Shown piece after piece: positions 1-5,134 of a stretch of 5,134 nucleotides of DNA (position 1 is its first letter; each line of letters begins with the position of its first letter). Below the pieces are notes generated by a model that saw nothing but the letters and a program-made list of their open reading frames with translations, was not told the origin of the DNA and did not search any database. A program made the position numbers and the translations under genes. The stretch is from Acidobacteriota bacterium (GTDB lineage: Bacteria; Acidobacteriota; Terriglobia; Terriglobales; Acidobacteriaceae): NCBI GenBank assembly GCA_021779695.1, contig JAJYAE010000316.1:1-5134 (forward strand). Direction: 5' to 3'.

Positions 1-96
1 TTTGCCAAGTTGAAAGCCTGCCGCAAGTGCCTCCCAGTTGATGCGGGCAAGCTTTCCATCGCGGCCAATTTCGATTACCACAAGTACTTTGCTCAT
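1..96 (-). CDS. etfA: Electron transfer flavoprotein alpha subunit, N-terminal fragment (cut by window edge)
   Basis: Only the first 32 codons are present; the gene runs off the left edge. The start ATG (96-94) overlaps the etfB stop in an ATGA arrangement, and a good Shine-Dalgarno (GAGGTG, 110-105 on the minus strand) sits 8 nt upstream, so the start is well supported. The visible peptide begins MSKVLVVIEI and continues with a GRDGKL stretch and an NWEALAAG segment. This fits the start of the EtfA N-terminal domain, where a hydrophobic first beta strand ends in a conserved V-I/A-E and is followed by a region usually holding the residual sequence around 'L...ELL..A..L'. In the family, EtfA pairs with EtfB and its C-terminal domain, not seen here, binds the redox FAD. 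Assignment depends mainly on position directly after etfB plus this short match; truncation prevents any check of integrity. Confidence 0.85.
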   Translation of the reverse strand, partial: MSKVLVVIEIGRDGKLARINWEALAAGFQLGK

Positions 97-863
97 AGCA
101 CACGCACCTCGAATTTGAGTTTTTCCACCAGAGCGGCGGCTGCTTCCTGCGCAGTGCCGGTGAGGATTTGTGTAGTCTTCTGCTTCTGTGGCAGAGCGAT
201 GCGGTCCAGCACGACGGTGGCCTCCGGCGGAACAGACAGCTCAGCCGCTGTGACGCGACGGACTTCCTTCGTTTTGGCTCGCTTGATGCCCATGAGCGTG
301 GCATAGCGCAGCTTTGCGCCGCCGGACTGGATGGTGAGCGCGGCCGGCAGAGGCAGTTCGATGTTCTGAAACCAACCCTCTTCCAGTTCCCGCTTGACGG
401 TGATGCCTGTGCCGGACTTTTCGACATGCAGGATGAGCGACGCATGGGGCAGATGGAGCAGTTCGGCGAGAATGACGCCGGTCTGACCATAGCCGAGGTC
501 GTCCGACTGGAGACCGGTGAGCACCAGGTCAGGATTCTCCGGCTGGATGGCCGCGGCAAGCAGGCGGGCGACGCCAAGGGCATCGCGCTGGCCGAGGTCG
601 TCGCAGTCGATGTGAATGGCGCGATCGGCACCTTTCGCCAGCGCCTCGCGTATTGTTGAGCCGGCGCGTTCCGGACCGGCACTGAGGACGACGACCTCTC
701 CGCCGTGCTGCTCCTTCAGTTGCAGCGCCTCTTCGAGCGCGTAGGCATCGGATTCATTGAGCGCCCACTGGAGATCGGCTTCTTCAATCCACTTGCCTGC
801 GGCATCGATGCGCACCGGGGCATCGCGCTCCGGCACCTGTTTGATGGCTACCACAATTTTCAC
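93..863 (-). CDS. etfB: Electron transfer flavoprotein beta subunit
   Basis: A 256-residue soluble protein, the usual EtfB length. It forms the EtfAB heterodimer that accepts electrons from FAD dehydrogenases such as acyl-CoA dehydrogenases. Visible family features are the opening MKIVVAIKQVP, the NESDAYALEEALQLKE helix (36-51), ALAKGADRAIHI (74-85), the nucleotide-loop region SDDLGYGQTG (120-129), and the EtfB signature region from VKRELEEG (156-163) through IELPLPAALTIQ (168-179) to LRYATLMGIKRAK (185-197). The start is GTG (863-861), chosen because it gives the exact family N-terminus and has AGGAG 9 nt upstream. The gene follows the Fe-S oxidoreductase by 21 nt and overlaps etfA by 4 nt, implying one operon and translational coupling. 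No disruption is seen. Whether it belongs to a bifurcating or a simple ETF group cannot be settled here, but the partner gene favours quinone-linked electron transfer. Confidence 0.95.
   Translation of the reverse strand: MKIVVAIKQVPERDAPVRIDAAGKWIEEADLQWALNESDAYALEEALQLKEQHGGEVVVLSAGPERAGSTIREALAKGADRAIHIDCDDLGQRDALGVARLLAAAIQPENPDLVLTGLQSDDLGYGQTGVILAELLHLPHASLILHVEKSGTGITVKRELEEGWFQNIELPLPAALTIQSGGAKLRYATLMGIKRAKTKEVRRVTAAELSVPPEATVVLDRIALPQKQKTTQILTGTAQEAAAALVEKLKFEVRVL
105..110 (-). promoter_or_regulatory. Ribosome binding site of etfA inside the 3' end of etfB
   Basis: GAGGTG on the minus strand, 8 nt before the etfA ATG and wholly inside the last codons of etfB. It fixes the etfA start and, with the ATGA overlap, suggests coupled translation and matched amounts of the two subunits. 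Confidence 0.8.
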
Positions 864-872
864 AATCCTCGG

Positions 873-877
873 CTCCT
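873..877 (-). promoter_or_regulatory. Ribosome binding site of etfB
   Basis: AGGAG on the minus strand, 9 nt before the GTG start of etfB, inside the 21-nt gap after the Fe-S oxidoreductase stop. It decides in favour of the GTG at 863-861. Confidence 0.8.
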
Positions 878-884
878 GTATGCA

Positions 885-2780
885 TTATGGGGCGCTGGGC
901 GCGTCCGGCTGCGGCAGCGCGCGCGCGGTGAGTTGGGCGATGTCGAGCAACTGCGGTGCGGCATCGCTTGCAGATGCGAGCGCATCGCGGAACATGGAGT
1001 TGCAGAAGGGACACGCCGTGCCAATGGTCTTTGCGCCGGTGGCAACTAGCTCCTGGGCGCGCACGTGGCTGACGCGCTCGCCGGTCTCTTCGCCGAGAAA
1101 GGCGAGGCCACCACCTGCTCCGCAGCAGAAGCTGCGTTCCGCGTGGCGTTCCGCTTCAACCAGTTGGCCGGAGTGTGCGACGACGGAGCGCGGCTCGGCA
1201 TAGACGTTGCGATAGCGGCCCAGGTAGCAGGGGTCGTGGTAGACGATCGACTCTTGCTGCGGTGGCCGAGGCAGGCGGCTGAGATGGCGTGCCATGAACT
1301 CGCTGTGATGCTCGAGCTCGGGCGGTGTGCCATATTCCTTCCAGTCTTCCTGGATGGTGCGCACGCAATGAGGGCAGATGGTGACGATCTTCTTGACCTT
1401 GTTTTGCGCGAGTGCTTCGAGATTGGCCTCGGCGAGTTGCTGGAAGAGCAGATCGTTGCCGAGACGGCGGACGGGGTCGCCGGTGCATTTCTCTTTGCGC
1501 AGGACGCCGAAGCTTGTGCCGAGATAGCGCATGACGCGGGCGAAGTCGGCGACAATCTCGCGGCCTTTGGGATCGTAGCCGCCCATGCAGCCGAGCCACA
1601 GGCAGTACTCCTGCGTACCGTCGAAGATGGGGAATTGCTGCTTCTGGATGAACTTGTCGCGCTCACTGGCCTGCATGCCGAGAGCATTGGAGCCGCGTTC
1701 GAGGCTGAGGAAGAGCTTGGCGCCATGCTGGTCGTCCCATGCGCCGGTGTTGACCGCGCCGCGACGCAAGCCGATGAGGATGGGCAGGTGCTCGATGCCG
1801 ACGGGGCACTGGAACTCGCAGGAGCCGCAGGTGGTGCACTGAAAGGGCGCGATGGGCGGGTTGTGCTTGCCAAGCAGCGGCTCGGAGGATGCGGGTCCGA
1901 ATTCGTTCAGGTAGCCGCGCAGGCCGAGGATGATTTCTTTGGGGTTCAGCGTCTTGCCCGTATTCGCAGCGGGGCAGTGCTCGGTGCAGCGGCCGCATTC
2001 GACGCAGGAGTACGCCTGCAGGCTGACGAGGCGCGTGAGGTCTGTGCCTGCGATCAGGCCGAAGTCTTCATCGCCGGCGAGGGGCGGGATCTGACTAAAG
2101 CTGCCGCGTGAAAGGAAAACCGTGGCGGGGCTGAGCACCAGGTGCAGATGCTTGGTGTGGGGAATGATGGGCAGGAAGACCAGCAGCGTGAGGGTATGCA
2201 GCCACCAGAGCACGGTAATCGCCGTGCTGCCCGCGGGCACAAAGAAGGCCGCGAGGTAAGTGACCATCAGAAAGAAGATGAGAAATGCAATGAAGCCCGA
2301 TTCCCAGGAGAGCTTTGCGCCAAGCCAGCGCGGGCGGACAAGGAACCGGCGCATGAAGAGGCCAAGGATGCCGATGGCACAGGCCAGGGCAAAGACTGCG
2401 GCGAACCAGAAGTAGAAGCGCCCAAAGAAACCTTCGGGTGACAGAAAGCCGATACCGAGGCCGACGGCGCAATGGTTCAGCGTGACGAGCGCAAATGCGC
2501 AGAAGCCCCAAAAGACAAAGGCGTGCGCGAGGCCGGGGAGTGGACGCTGGCGGATGACTTTGGACTGGAAGAGGACTTCCGATACGAAATCCCAGACGCG
2601 GCGGCCGACAGGTGAAAGGCTGAAGCTTGCATCTTTTTTTGAATGAAGGATGCGGCGAAGGATCGGCCCGAATCGTTGCCAGAAGAGTGCACCGGAGGCG
2701 AGGGCAAGACCGGCAAAGACGATCCTCTCCAGGACGGGGAACGCTGCCGGTTCAGCCAGAGTAAAGGGCATGAGCACCAT
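885..2780 (-). CDS. Membrane Fe-S/heme oxidoreductase, EtfD/EMO type (ETF:menaquinone oxidoreductase, DUF224 family)
   Basis: A 631-residue protein, numbered from the ATG at 2780. The N-terminal NarI-like membrane domain has about five helices (near 15-35, 82-108, 120-143, 160-181, 189-206). Histidines at 86, 103, 195, 211 and 213 could ligate heme b. The cytoplasmic part has two CxxCxxCxxxCP clusters (C259/262/265/269 and C315/318/321/325) and two CCG domains as in HdrD and GlcF. The second CCG motif is canonical (C518, C552-C553, C590, C593); the first has CT for CC (C398, C432-T433, C469, C472). Family knowledge says such proteins pass electrons from EtfAB to menaquinone, and the gene lies 21 nt before etfB. 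The start is uncertain: the frame extends to an ATG at 2861, but 2780 (GGGTG 7 nt upstream) or 2771 places the first helix near the N-terminus as usual. A generic Fe-S oxidoreductase is the alternative; context favours EMO. Confidence 0.9.
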   Translation of the reverse strand: MVLMPFTLAEPAAFPVLERIVFAGLALASGALFWQRFGPILRRILHSKKDASFSLSPVGRRVWDFVSEVLFQSKVIRQRPLPGLAHAFVFWGFCAFALVTLNHCAVGLGIGFLSPEGFFGRFYFWFAAVFALACAIGILGLFMRRFLVRPRWLGAKLSWESGFIAFLIFFLMVTYLAAFFVPAGSTAITVLWWLHTLTLLVFLPIIPHTKHLHLVLSPATVFLSRGSFSQIPPLAGDEDFGLIAGTDLTRLVSLQAYSCVECGRCTEHCPAANTGKTLNPKEIILGLRGYLNEFGPASSEPLLGKHNPPIAPFQCTTCGSCEFQCPVGIEHLPILIGLRRGAVNTGAWDDQHGAKLFLSLERGSNALGMQASERDKFIQKQQFPIFDGTQEYCLWLGCMGGYDPKGREIVADFARVMRYLGTSFGVLRKEKCTGDPVRRLGNDLLFQQLAEANLEALAQNKVKKIVTICPHCVRTIQEDWKEYGTPPELEHHSEFMARHLSRLPRPPQQESIVYHDPCYLGRYRNVYAEPRSVVAHSGQLVEAERHAERSFCCGAGGGLAFLGEETGERVSHVRAQELVATGAKTIGTACPFCNSMFRDALASASDAAPQLLDIAQLTARALPQPDAPSAP

Positions 2781-2790
2781 AGTCGAACAC

Positions 2791-2843
2791 CCAACGATAC
2801 ACGATTGGGCGGCTGGGCGTCGTGGGAACCGGATAATCGTTGG
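2791..2843 (-). repeat. Dyad in the leader of the Fe-S oxidoreductase gene
   Basis: CCAACGAT (2843-2836, minus strand) is the exact reverse complement of ATCGTTGG (2798-2791), with 37 nt between. The same left arm can also pair, as ACGATT, with AATCGT at 2806-2801, so two mutually exclusive stems are possible. The right arm touches the GGGTG at 2792-2788 that would serve as the weak Shine-Dalgarno for the start at 2780. If the start at 2861 is real instead, this lies inside the coding region. It may be chance. Confidence 0.3.
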
Positions 2844-2860
2844 CGAGATGCCACGGGTCA

Positions 2861-2888
2861 TTTTGATGGGCTCGCATTCGCATCAAAA
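2861..2888. promoter_or_regulatory. Operator-like inverted repeat upstream of the EMO-etfBA genes
   Basis: A perfect 8-bp inverted repeat, TTTTGATG (2861-2868) and CATCAAAA (2881-2888), separated by 12 nt. It lies between the permease stop and the likely start of the Fe-S oxidoreductase gene, where a promoter would be expected. Arm centres are 20 bp apart, close to two helical turns, which suits a dimeric repressor. It could instead form an RNA stem-loop. The TTGAT/ATCAA cores resemble FNR half-sites, but the spacing is 14 rather than 4, so FNR is not proposed. No regulator gene is in view. Confidence 0.4.
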
Positions 2889-2910
2889 GGGATCCGGATG
2901 GCCAATCCCT
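2885..2910 (-). terminator. Weak intrinsic-terminator-like hairpin after the permease
   Basis: On the minus strand AGGGAT (2910-2905) pairs with ATCCCT (2893-2888) around an 11-nt loop, followed by a short T-run (2888-2885, its first T being part of the stem). It begins 19 nt after the permease stop, the expected place. The stem is only 6 bp with half GC and the T-run is short, so termination would be inefficient; it shares one base with the adjacent inverted repeat. Confidence 0.3.
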
Positions 2911-2929
2911 GGAAGATCATTTGTTGCAT

Positions 2930-4315
2930 TCAAGGGGCTATTTGGGAGCGTCGGCGTATGAGGAAGAGGACGGGGAGTCCGAAGAGAATCAATGCGGTTC
3001 CGATTAACGAGCCTTCAATGTTTCCGGCGAAGCTCCAAACGAGGACTACGGCAGCGCACAGGATGAACAGCGCTGGAAGTACCGGATAGCCCCATGCACG
3101 AAAAGGGCGTGGCAAGTCTGGCTGACGGCGGCGATAGAGGAAGATTGTGGTTGTCGTGAGCATGTAGAAGAGCCACTCGGCAAAGATTGCGAGTTCAAAG
3201 TGTTGCTGGAACTGGCTGAGGAACGTTAAGAGGATCGTGGCGAGCAGTGCCTGAATGATGAGTGACGCCGAAGGCGACTGAAAGCGGGGATGAATGTGTG
3301 CAAAGGTGCGGAAGAATAGTCCATCGCGAGCGGCCGCATAGGGAACGCGTGCGCCGGACATGATCGTTCCATTGAGGGTGACGAAGATGGAAACAGCCAT
3401 TGCAACTGCCACAAAGCCAGCACCACGCGCACCTGCCACGACGGTAAGTGCAGCCACGGCCGGGCGTTCGCTGGCGGCGATGTGTGTGGCGGGCAAGATG
3501 TACTGAATCGCGGCATTCGTGGTCATAAAGAGCACCCCCACGATACAGAGGCTGCCGATGAGAGCGATCGGAAGACTGCGTTCTGGACTGCGGACTTCAC
3601 CGGCAACCATGGTGAGATCGTTCCACCCGTCGTATGCCCAAAGCGTAGCAATGAGGGCCAGCATAAAGCCGGTGAAGCCGCCAGTTGCGCGTGGCAGCGA
3701 GGAAGCGAAGTTTGACCAGGAGCCCGCGGGTGAGGCGAAGCAGAGTCCGGCGACGATGAGAATGAGGATCGCTTTCAAGAGGGTGAACGCGAGCTGGAAG
3801 TCGCCGGCTTTTTTGATGCCAAGATAGTTGAGACCGGTGATGAGCCAGGTGACGGCGATGGCGAAGAATTGCGATCCAAGGAGGGGGATACGGGAGCCTA
3901 AGGGCTGAGATTCAAGCCAGGCAAAAGCCGGAAAGAACTCCAGTGTGCGAGCCAGGCCGATCGTGACAGCTGCGATCGATGCCGGTTTGGCCACCGCAAA
4001 CCAGGTCCACATGTAGAGGAAGGCGGTCGTGTCACCATACGCCCCGCGGAGATAGACGTATTCGCCTCCCGCGAAGGGAAGCATCGCTCCCAATTCGGCA
4101 TAAGAGATGGCTCCAAAGAGCGAGAGCAGCCCACCGACGACCCAGGCGAGGTAGACAAGGGAGGATGACCCTGTAGCTTGCATCATTTCGCGCGGAACCA
4201 GAAAAATGCCGCTGCCAATCATGGTGCCAACCACAATGGCGATTGCCTGACTTGTGCCCAGCACTCTTGGCAGTTCCGCAGGACTTTGCTTGAAGGACAG
4301 AGTGAGTCTGCTCAT
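2930..4315 (-). CDS. APC-superfamily amino acid permease (LAT-like)
   Basis: A 461-residue integral membrane protein predicted to move amino acids across the inner membrane by symport or exchange. Numbered from the ATG at 4315, helix 1 carries the substrate-binding unwound motif GTMIGSGIF (30-38). Then come SYAELGAMLPFAGGEYVYLR (71-90), which is the APC helix 2-3 consensus, and AYDGWNDLTMVAGEV (227-241) around helix 6. VPYAAARDGLFF (324-335) is the helix 8-9 loop, and RPFRAWGYP (403-411) precedes the last two helices. About 12 helices fit, and the length is normal. The open frame extends to a GTG at 4405, but that adds 30 polar, arginine-rich residues not typical of the family and has no Shine-Dalgarno, so the ATG is preferred although it too lacks one. 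Substrate cannot be read from the sequence. It is separated from the EMO-etfBA genes by 149 nt with a possible terminator, so it is probably a separate unit. Confidence 0.9.
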   Translation of the reverse strand: MSRLTLSFKQSPAELPRVLGTSQAIAIVVGTMIGSGIFLVPREMMQATGSSSLVYLAWVVGGLLSLFGAISYAELGAMLPFAGGEYVYLRGAYGDTTAFLYMWTWFAVAKPASIAAVTIGLARTLEFFPAFAWLESQPLGSRIPLLGSQFFAIAVTWLITGLNYLGIKKAGDFQLAFTLLKAILILIVAGLCFASPAGSWSNFASSLPRATGGFTGFMLALIATLWAYDGWNDLTMVAGEVRSPERSLPIALIGSLCIVGVLFMTTNAAIQYILPATHIAASERPAVAALTVVAGARGAGFVAVAMAVSIFVTLNGTIMSGARVPYAAARDGLFFRTFAHIHPRFQSPSASLIIQALLATILLTFLSQFQQHFELAIFAEWLFYMLTTTTIFLYRRRQPDLPRPFRAWGYPVLPALFILCAAVVLVWSFAGNIEGSLIGTALILFGLPVLFLIRRRSQIAP

Positions 4316-4317
4316 GC

Positions 4318-4377
4318 GGTGATGTGAGGGTAGCACGAGGCTGCTTCCGTTTCGGAAGCTGGCTCGGCGATGTGAGG
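4318..4377 (+). repeat. Pair of near-identical 12-bp direct repeats in the divergent intergenic region
   Basis: GGTGATGTGAGG (4318-4329) and GGCGATGTGAGG (4366-4377) differ at one base, are exactly 48 bp apart and flank the palindrome at 4343-4359. Both contain TGTGA, also the left half of the CRP-like box at 4391. They may be tandem binding sites for one regulator; chance is not excluded. The first copy lies just upstream of the permease ATG. Confidence 0.4.
4343..4359. promoter_or_regulatory. 17-bp palindrome, operator or hairpin, upstream of the permease
   Basis: GCTTCCG (4343-4349) and CGGAAGC (4353-4359) form a perfect 7-bp inverted repeat around TTT. CGAG (4336-4339) and CTCG (4363-4366) can extend the stem across a small internal loop. 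It lies 28-44 nt before the permease ATG. There is no T-run on either side, so it is not an intrinsic terminator; an operator or a 5'-leader hairpin is more likely. Confidence 0.45.
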
Positions 4378-4390
4378 ATCTGGGCGGGGC

Positions 4391-4406
4391 TGTGATGGAG
4401 GTCACC
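4391..4406. promoter_or_regulatory. CRP-family-like binding site
   Basis: TGTGA (4391-4395), six bases, then TCACC (4402-4406) match the CRP half-site pattern TGTGA-N6-TCACA at 9 of 10 positions. The centre is at 4398.5. A possible plus-strand -10 element, TAATAT (4428-4433), would give a transcription start near 4440, which places the box at -41.5, the position of class II CRP-activated promoters. The -10 is only a 4/6 match and the binding protein is not in view, so regulator and direction are inference. Confidence 0.4.
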
Positions 4407-4516
4407 GGCTTGGGTTGCGTGCCGAGCTAATATGCGAGGCTGCAGGCGAATCGGACTTCTCGGTTTGGCGTGCGCGCGAGGTCCGGTCATGGTCAACGCG
4501 CCTGCGGCTGGCCGTC

Positions 4517-4522
4517 AAGGAG
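4517..4522 (+). promoter_or_regulatory. Ribosome binding site of the zinc-ribbon protein gene
   Basis: AAGGAG ends 10 nt before the ATG at 4533. It decides for this start over the in-frame GTG at 4470, which has no comparable site and would add a 21-residue arginine-rich, non-family N-terminus. Confidence 0.75.
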
Positions 4523-4532
4523 CGGTCAAGTT

Positions 4533-4955
4533 ATGACTGGACACTGTGCCAAGTGCAACGCAGCGCTCAGTGCGGACTGGAGGTTCTGCCCGATGTGCGG
4601 GGCGGCGGGCGTGGAATCGGGACGGGGAGAGCCGCCGACGCTTGAGAAAGAGAAGTCTCCGGAGAAAGGCGCATTCAGCGGTCTGCTCGTTGGCGTAATT
4701 GTTGTACCTATGTTGCTCATTGTGGGTACCTTGCTGTGTCTGACGGGACTGGGGGCGATCCTGGGAGTTCCGATGATTGTGGCAGGCATTCTTGCTCCGC
4801 TGATCGGACCCTTGATTGGGATGCGTTCCCATCAGAATCATTGTCCCTATTGCGGAACCTCACTGACAAACTTGGAGAGCAACCGCCCTGCGACGTGCCC
4901 GGTTTGCAATCAACAGGTGACCATGAATCGCGGCCACCTCGAGAAAGCTGCGTAG
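4533..4955 (+). CDS. Small membrane protein with N- and C-terminal zinc ribbons, function unknown
   Basis: A 140-residue protein not assigned to a named family. Residues 5-22 form a zinc ribbon (C5-x2-C8 and C19-P-M-C22, followed by G-A). A short charged linker (about 28-46) precedes two hydrophobic segments near 48-71 and 73-96, rich in Gly, Leu, Ile and Pro, that look like a membrane hairpin. A second zinc ribbon follows (C104-P-Y-C107 and C122-P-V-C125). With two helices, both ribbons would lie on the same side of the membrane, presumably the cytoplasm. All eight cysteines are present, so both metal sites look intact. The ATG has AAGGAG upstream. The gene is divergent from the permease and stands alone before an AT-rich gap. 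Zinc-ribbon heads of this kind are common on otherwise unrelated bacterial membrane proteins; no enzymatic role can be inferred. Confidence 0.8.
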   Translation: MTGHCAKCNAALSADWRFCPMCGAAGVESGRGEPPTLEKEKSPEKGAFSGLLVGVIVVPMLLIVGTLLCLTGLGAILGVPMIVAGILAPLIGPLIGMRSHQNHCPYCGTSLTNLESNRPATCPVCNQQVTMNRGHLEKAA

Positions 4956-5093
4956 CGCCTCTTATTCAACTGAGCGCGCAAAGCTGGACATCTTCCATGC
5001 ACATTTTGGGGCAGTTTTTTTCAAAAGAGATAACGCTTTCAGGAAGAGTTGCTCGATATGTAAGTTTCTTAAAATGAATAATATATATCTCAA

Positions 5094-5122
5094 TTATGGT
5101 CAGACCTGGAAAGTGCTAAAAT
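5094..5122 (+). promoter_or_regulatory. Possible extended -10 promoter reading off the right edge
   Basis: TG (5114-5115), one base, then TAAAAT (5117-5122) makes an extended -10 element with a 5/6 match. A -35 at 17-bp spacing (TTATGG, 5094-5099) is poor, as is tolerated in extended -10 promoters. A small palindrome, GGTC-A-GACC (5098-5106), lies between them. The setting, an AT-rich gap after the zinc-ribbon gene, is suitable, but the downstream gene is outside the window. Confidence 0.3.
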
Positions 5123-5134
5123 GAGGGGAAGTCC

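Noticed and set aside
168..659. Plus-strand open frame (163 codons) opposite etfB
   Set aside because: Antisense shadow of a well-supported EtfB gene, with no domain and no ribosome binding site of note.
1046..1873. Minus-strand frame (275 codons) in another frame of the Fe-S oxidoreductase gene
   Set aside because: The product is Ser/Ala/Pro-rich and is an out-of-frame reading of the real gene; it does not indicate a frameshift, since the main frame is continuous through all motifs.
1065..2111. Long plus-strand open frame (348 codons) opposite the Fe-S oxidoreductase gene
   Set aside because: It lies entirely antisense to a gene with clear cysteine motifs, its translation is low-complexity Ala/Glu/Asp-rich with no recognisable domain, and such frames are common opposite GC-rich codons.
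2863..2886. FNR-type box from TTGAT and ATCAA
   Set aside because: The half-sites are 14 bp apart, whereas FNR boxes need 4 bp, so this is better described as part of a different inverted repeat.
4998..5021. T-run (5015-5021) after the zinc-ribbon gene as an intrinsic terminator
   Set aside because: Only a 3-bp stem (TGC/GCA) can form before the seven Ts, so there is no real hairpin.
4736..5077. Plus-strand open frame of 113 codons overlapping the zinc-ribbon gene
   Set aside because: It is out of frame with the zinc-ribbon gene, has no recognisable domain, and extends into the AT-rich spacer without support.
5074..5124. 16-codon open frame whose TGA overlaps a following ATG (ATGA) at 5121, resembling a leader peptide
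   Set aside because: There is no ribosome binding site, the ATG sits in AT-rich sequence, it conflicts with the more plausible -10 element, and the downstream frame is cut after four codons.

Overview
The window reads as ordinary chromosomal DNA from a moderately GC-rich bacterium. The best guess is an Acidobacteriota (Terriglobia-type) soil organism. That guess rests on the look of the EtfB and Fe-S oxidoreductase proteins and on the link between ETF and a Fe-S/heme membrane protein; no database search was possible, so it is moderate at best. There are no rRNA or tRNA genes, insertion sequences or CRISPR arrays.

Layout: three genes on the minus strand occupy positions 1-2780. In transcription order they are a membrane Fe-S oxidoreductase of the EtfD/EMO (DUF224) type (885-2780), etfB (93-863) and the first 32 codons of etfA (1-96, cut by the window edge). 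The spacing is tight: a 21-nt gap before etfB and a 4-nt ATGA overlap between etfB and etfA, with a clear Shine-Dalgarno before each etf gene. Together they encode a route for electrons from FAD-dependent dehydrogenases such as acyl-CoA dehydrogenases, through EtfAB and the Fe-S/heme membrane protein, into the (mena)quinone pool. Upstream lies a 149-nt gap with several dyads, one an operator-like 8-bp inverted repeat and another a weak terminator-like hairpin.

Positions 2930-4315 (minus) hold a 12-helix APC-superfamily amino acid permease, probably its own transcription unit. A 217-bp divergent intergenic region (4316-4532) separates it from a plus-strand gene (4533-4955) for a small membrane protein with a zinc ribbon at each end and a hydrophobic hairpin between them. 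This intergenic region is rich in regulatory-looking structure: a 17-bp palindrome, a pair of near-identical 12-bp direct repeats, and a TGTGA-N6-TCACC site that closely resembles a CRP-family box. The last ~180 bp are noticeably more AT-rich, carry no convincing gene, and may hold a promoter reading off the right edge.

Nothing here is clearly a new system. The points most worth following up are the EMO-etfBA electron conduit with its upstream dyads, the structured divergent promoter, and the unassigned double-zinc-ribbon membrane protein.
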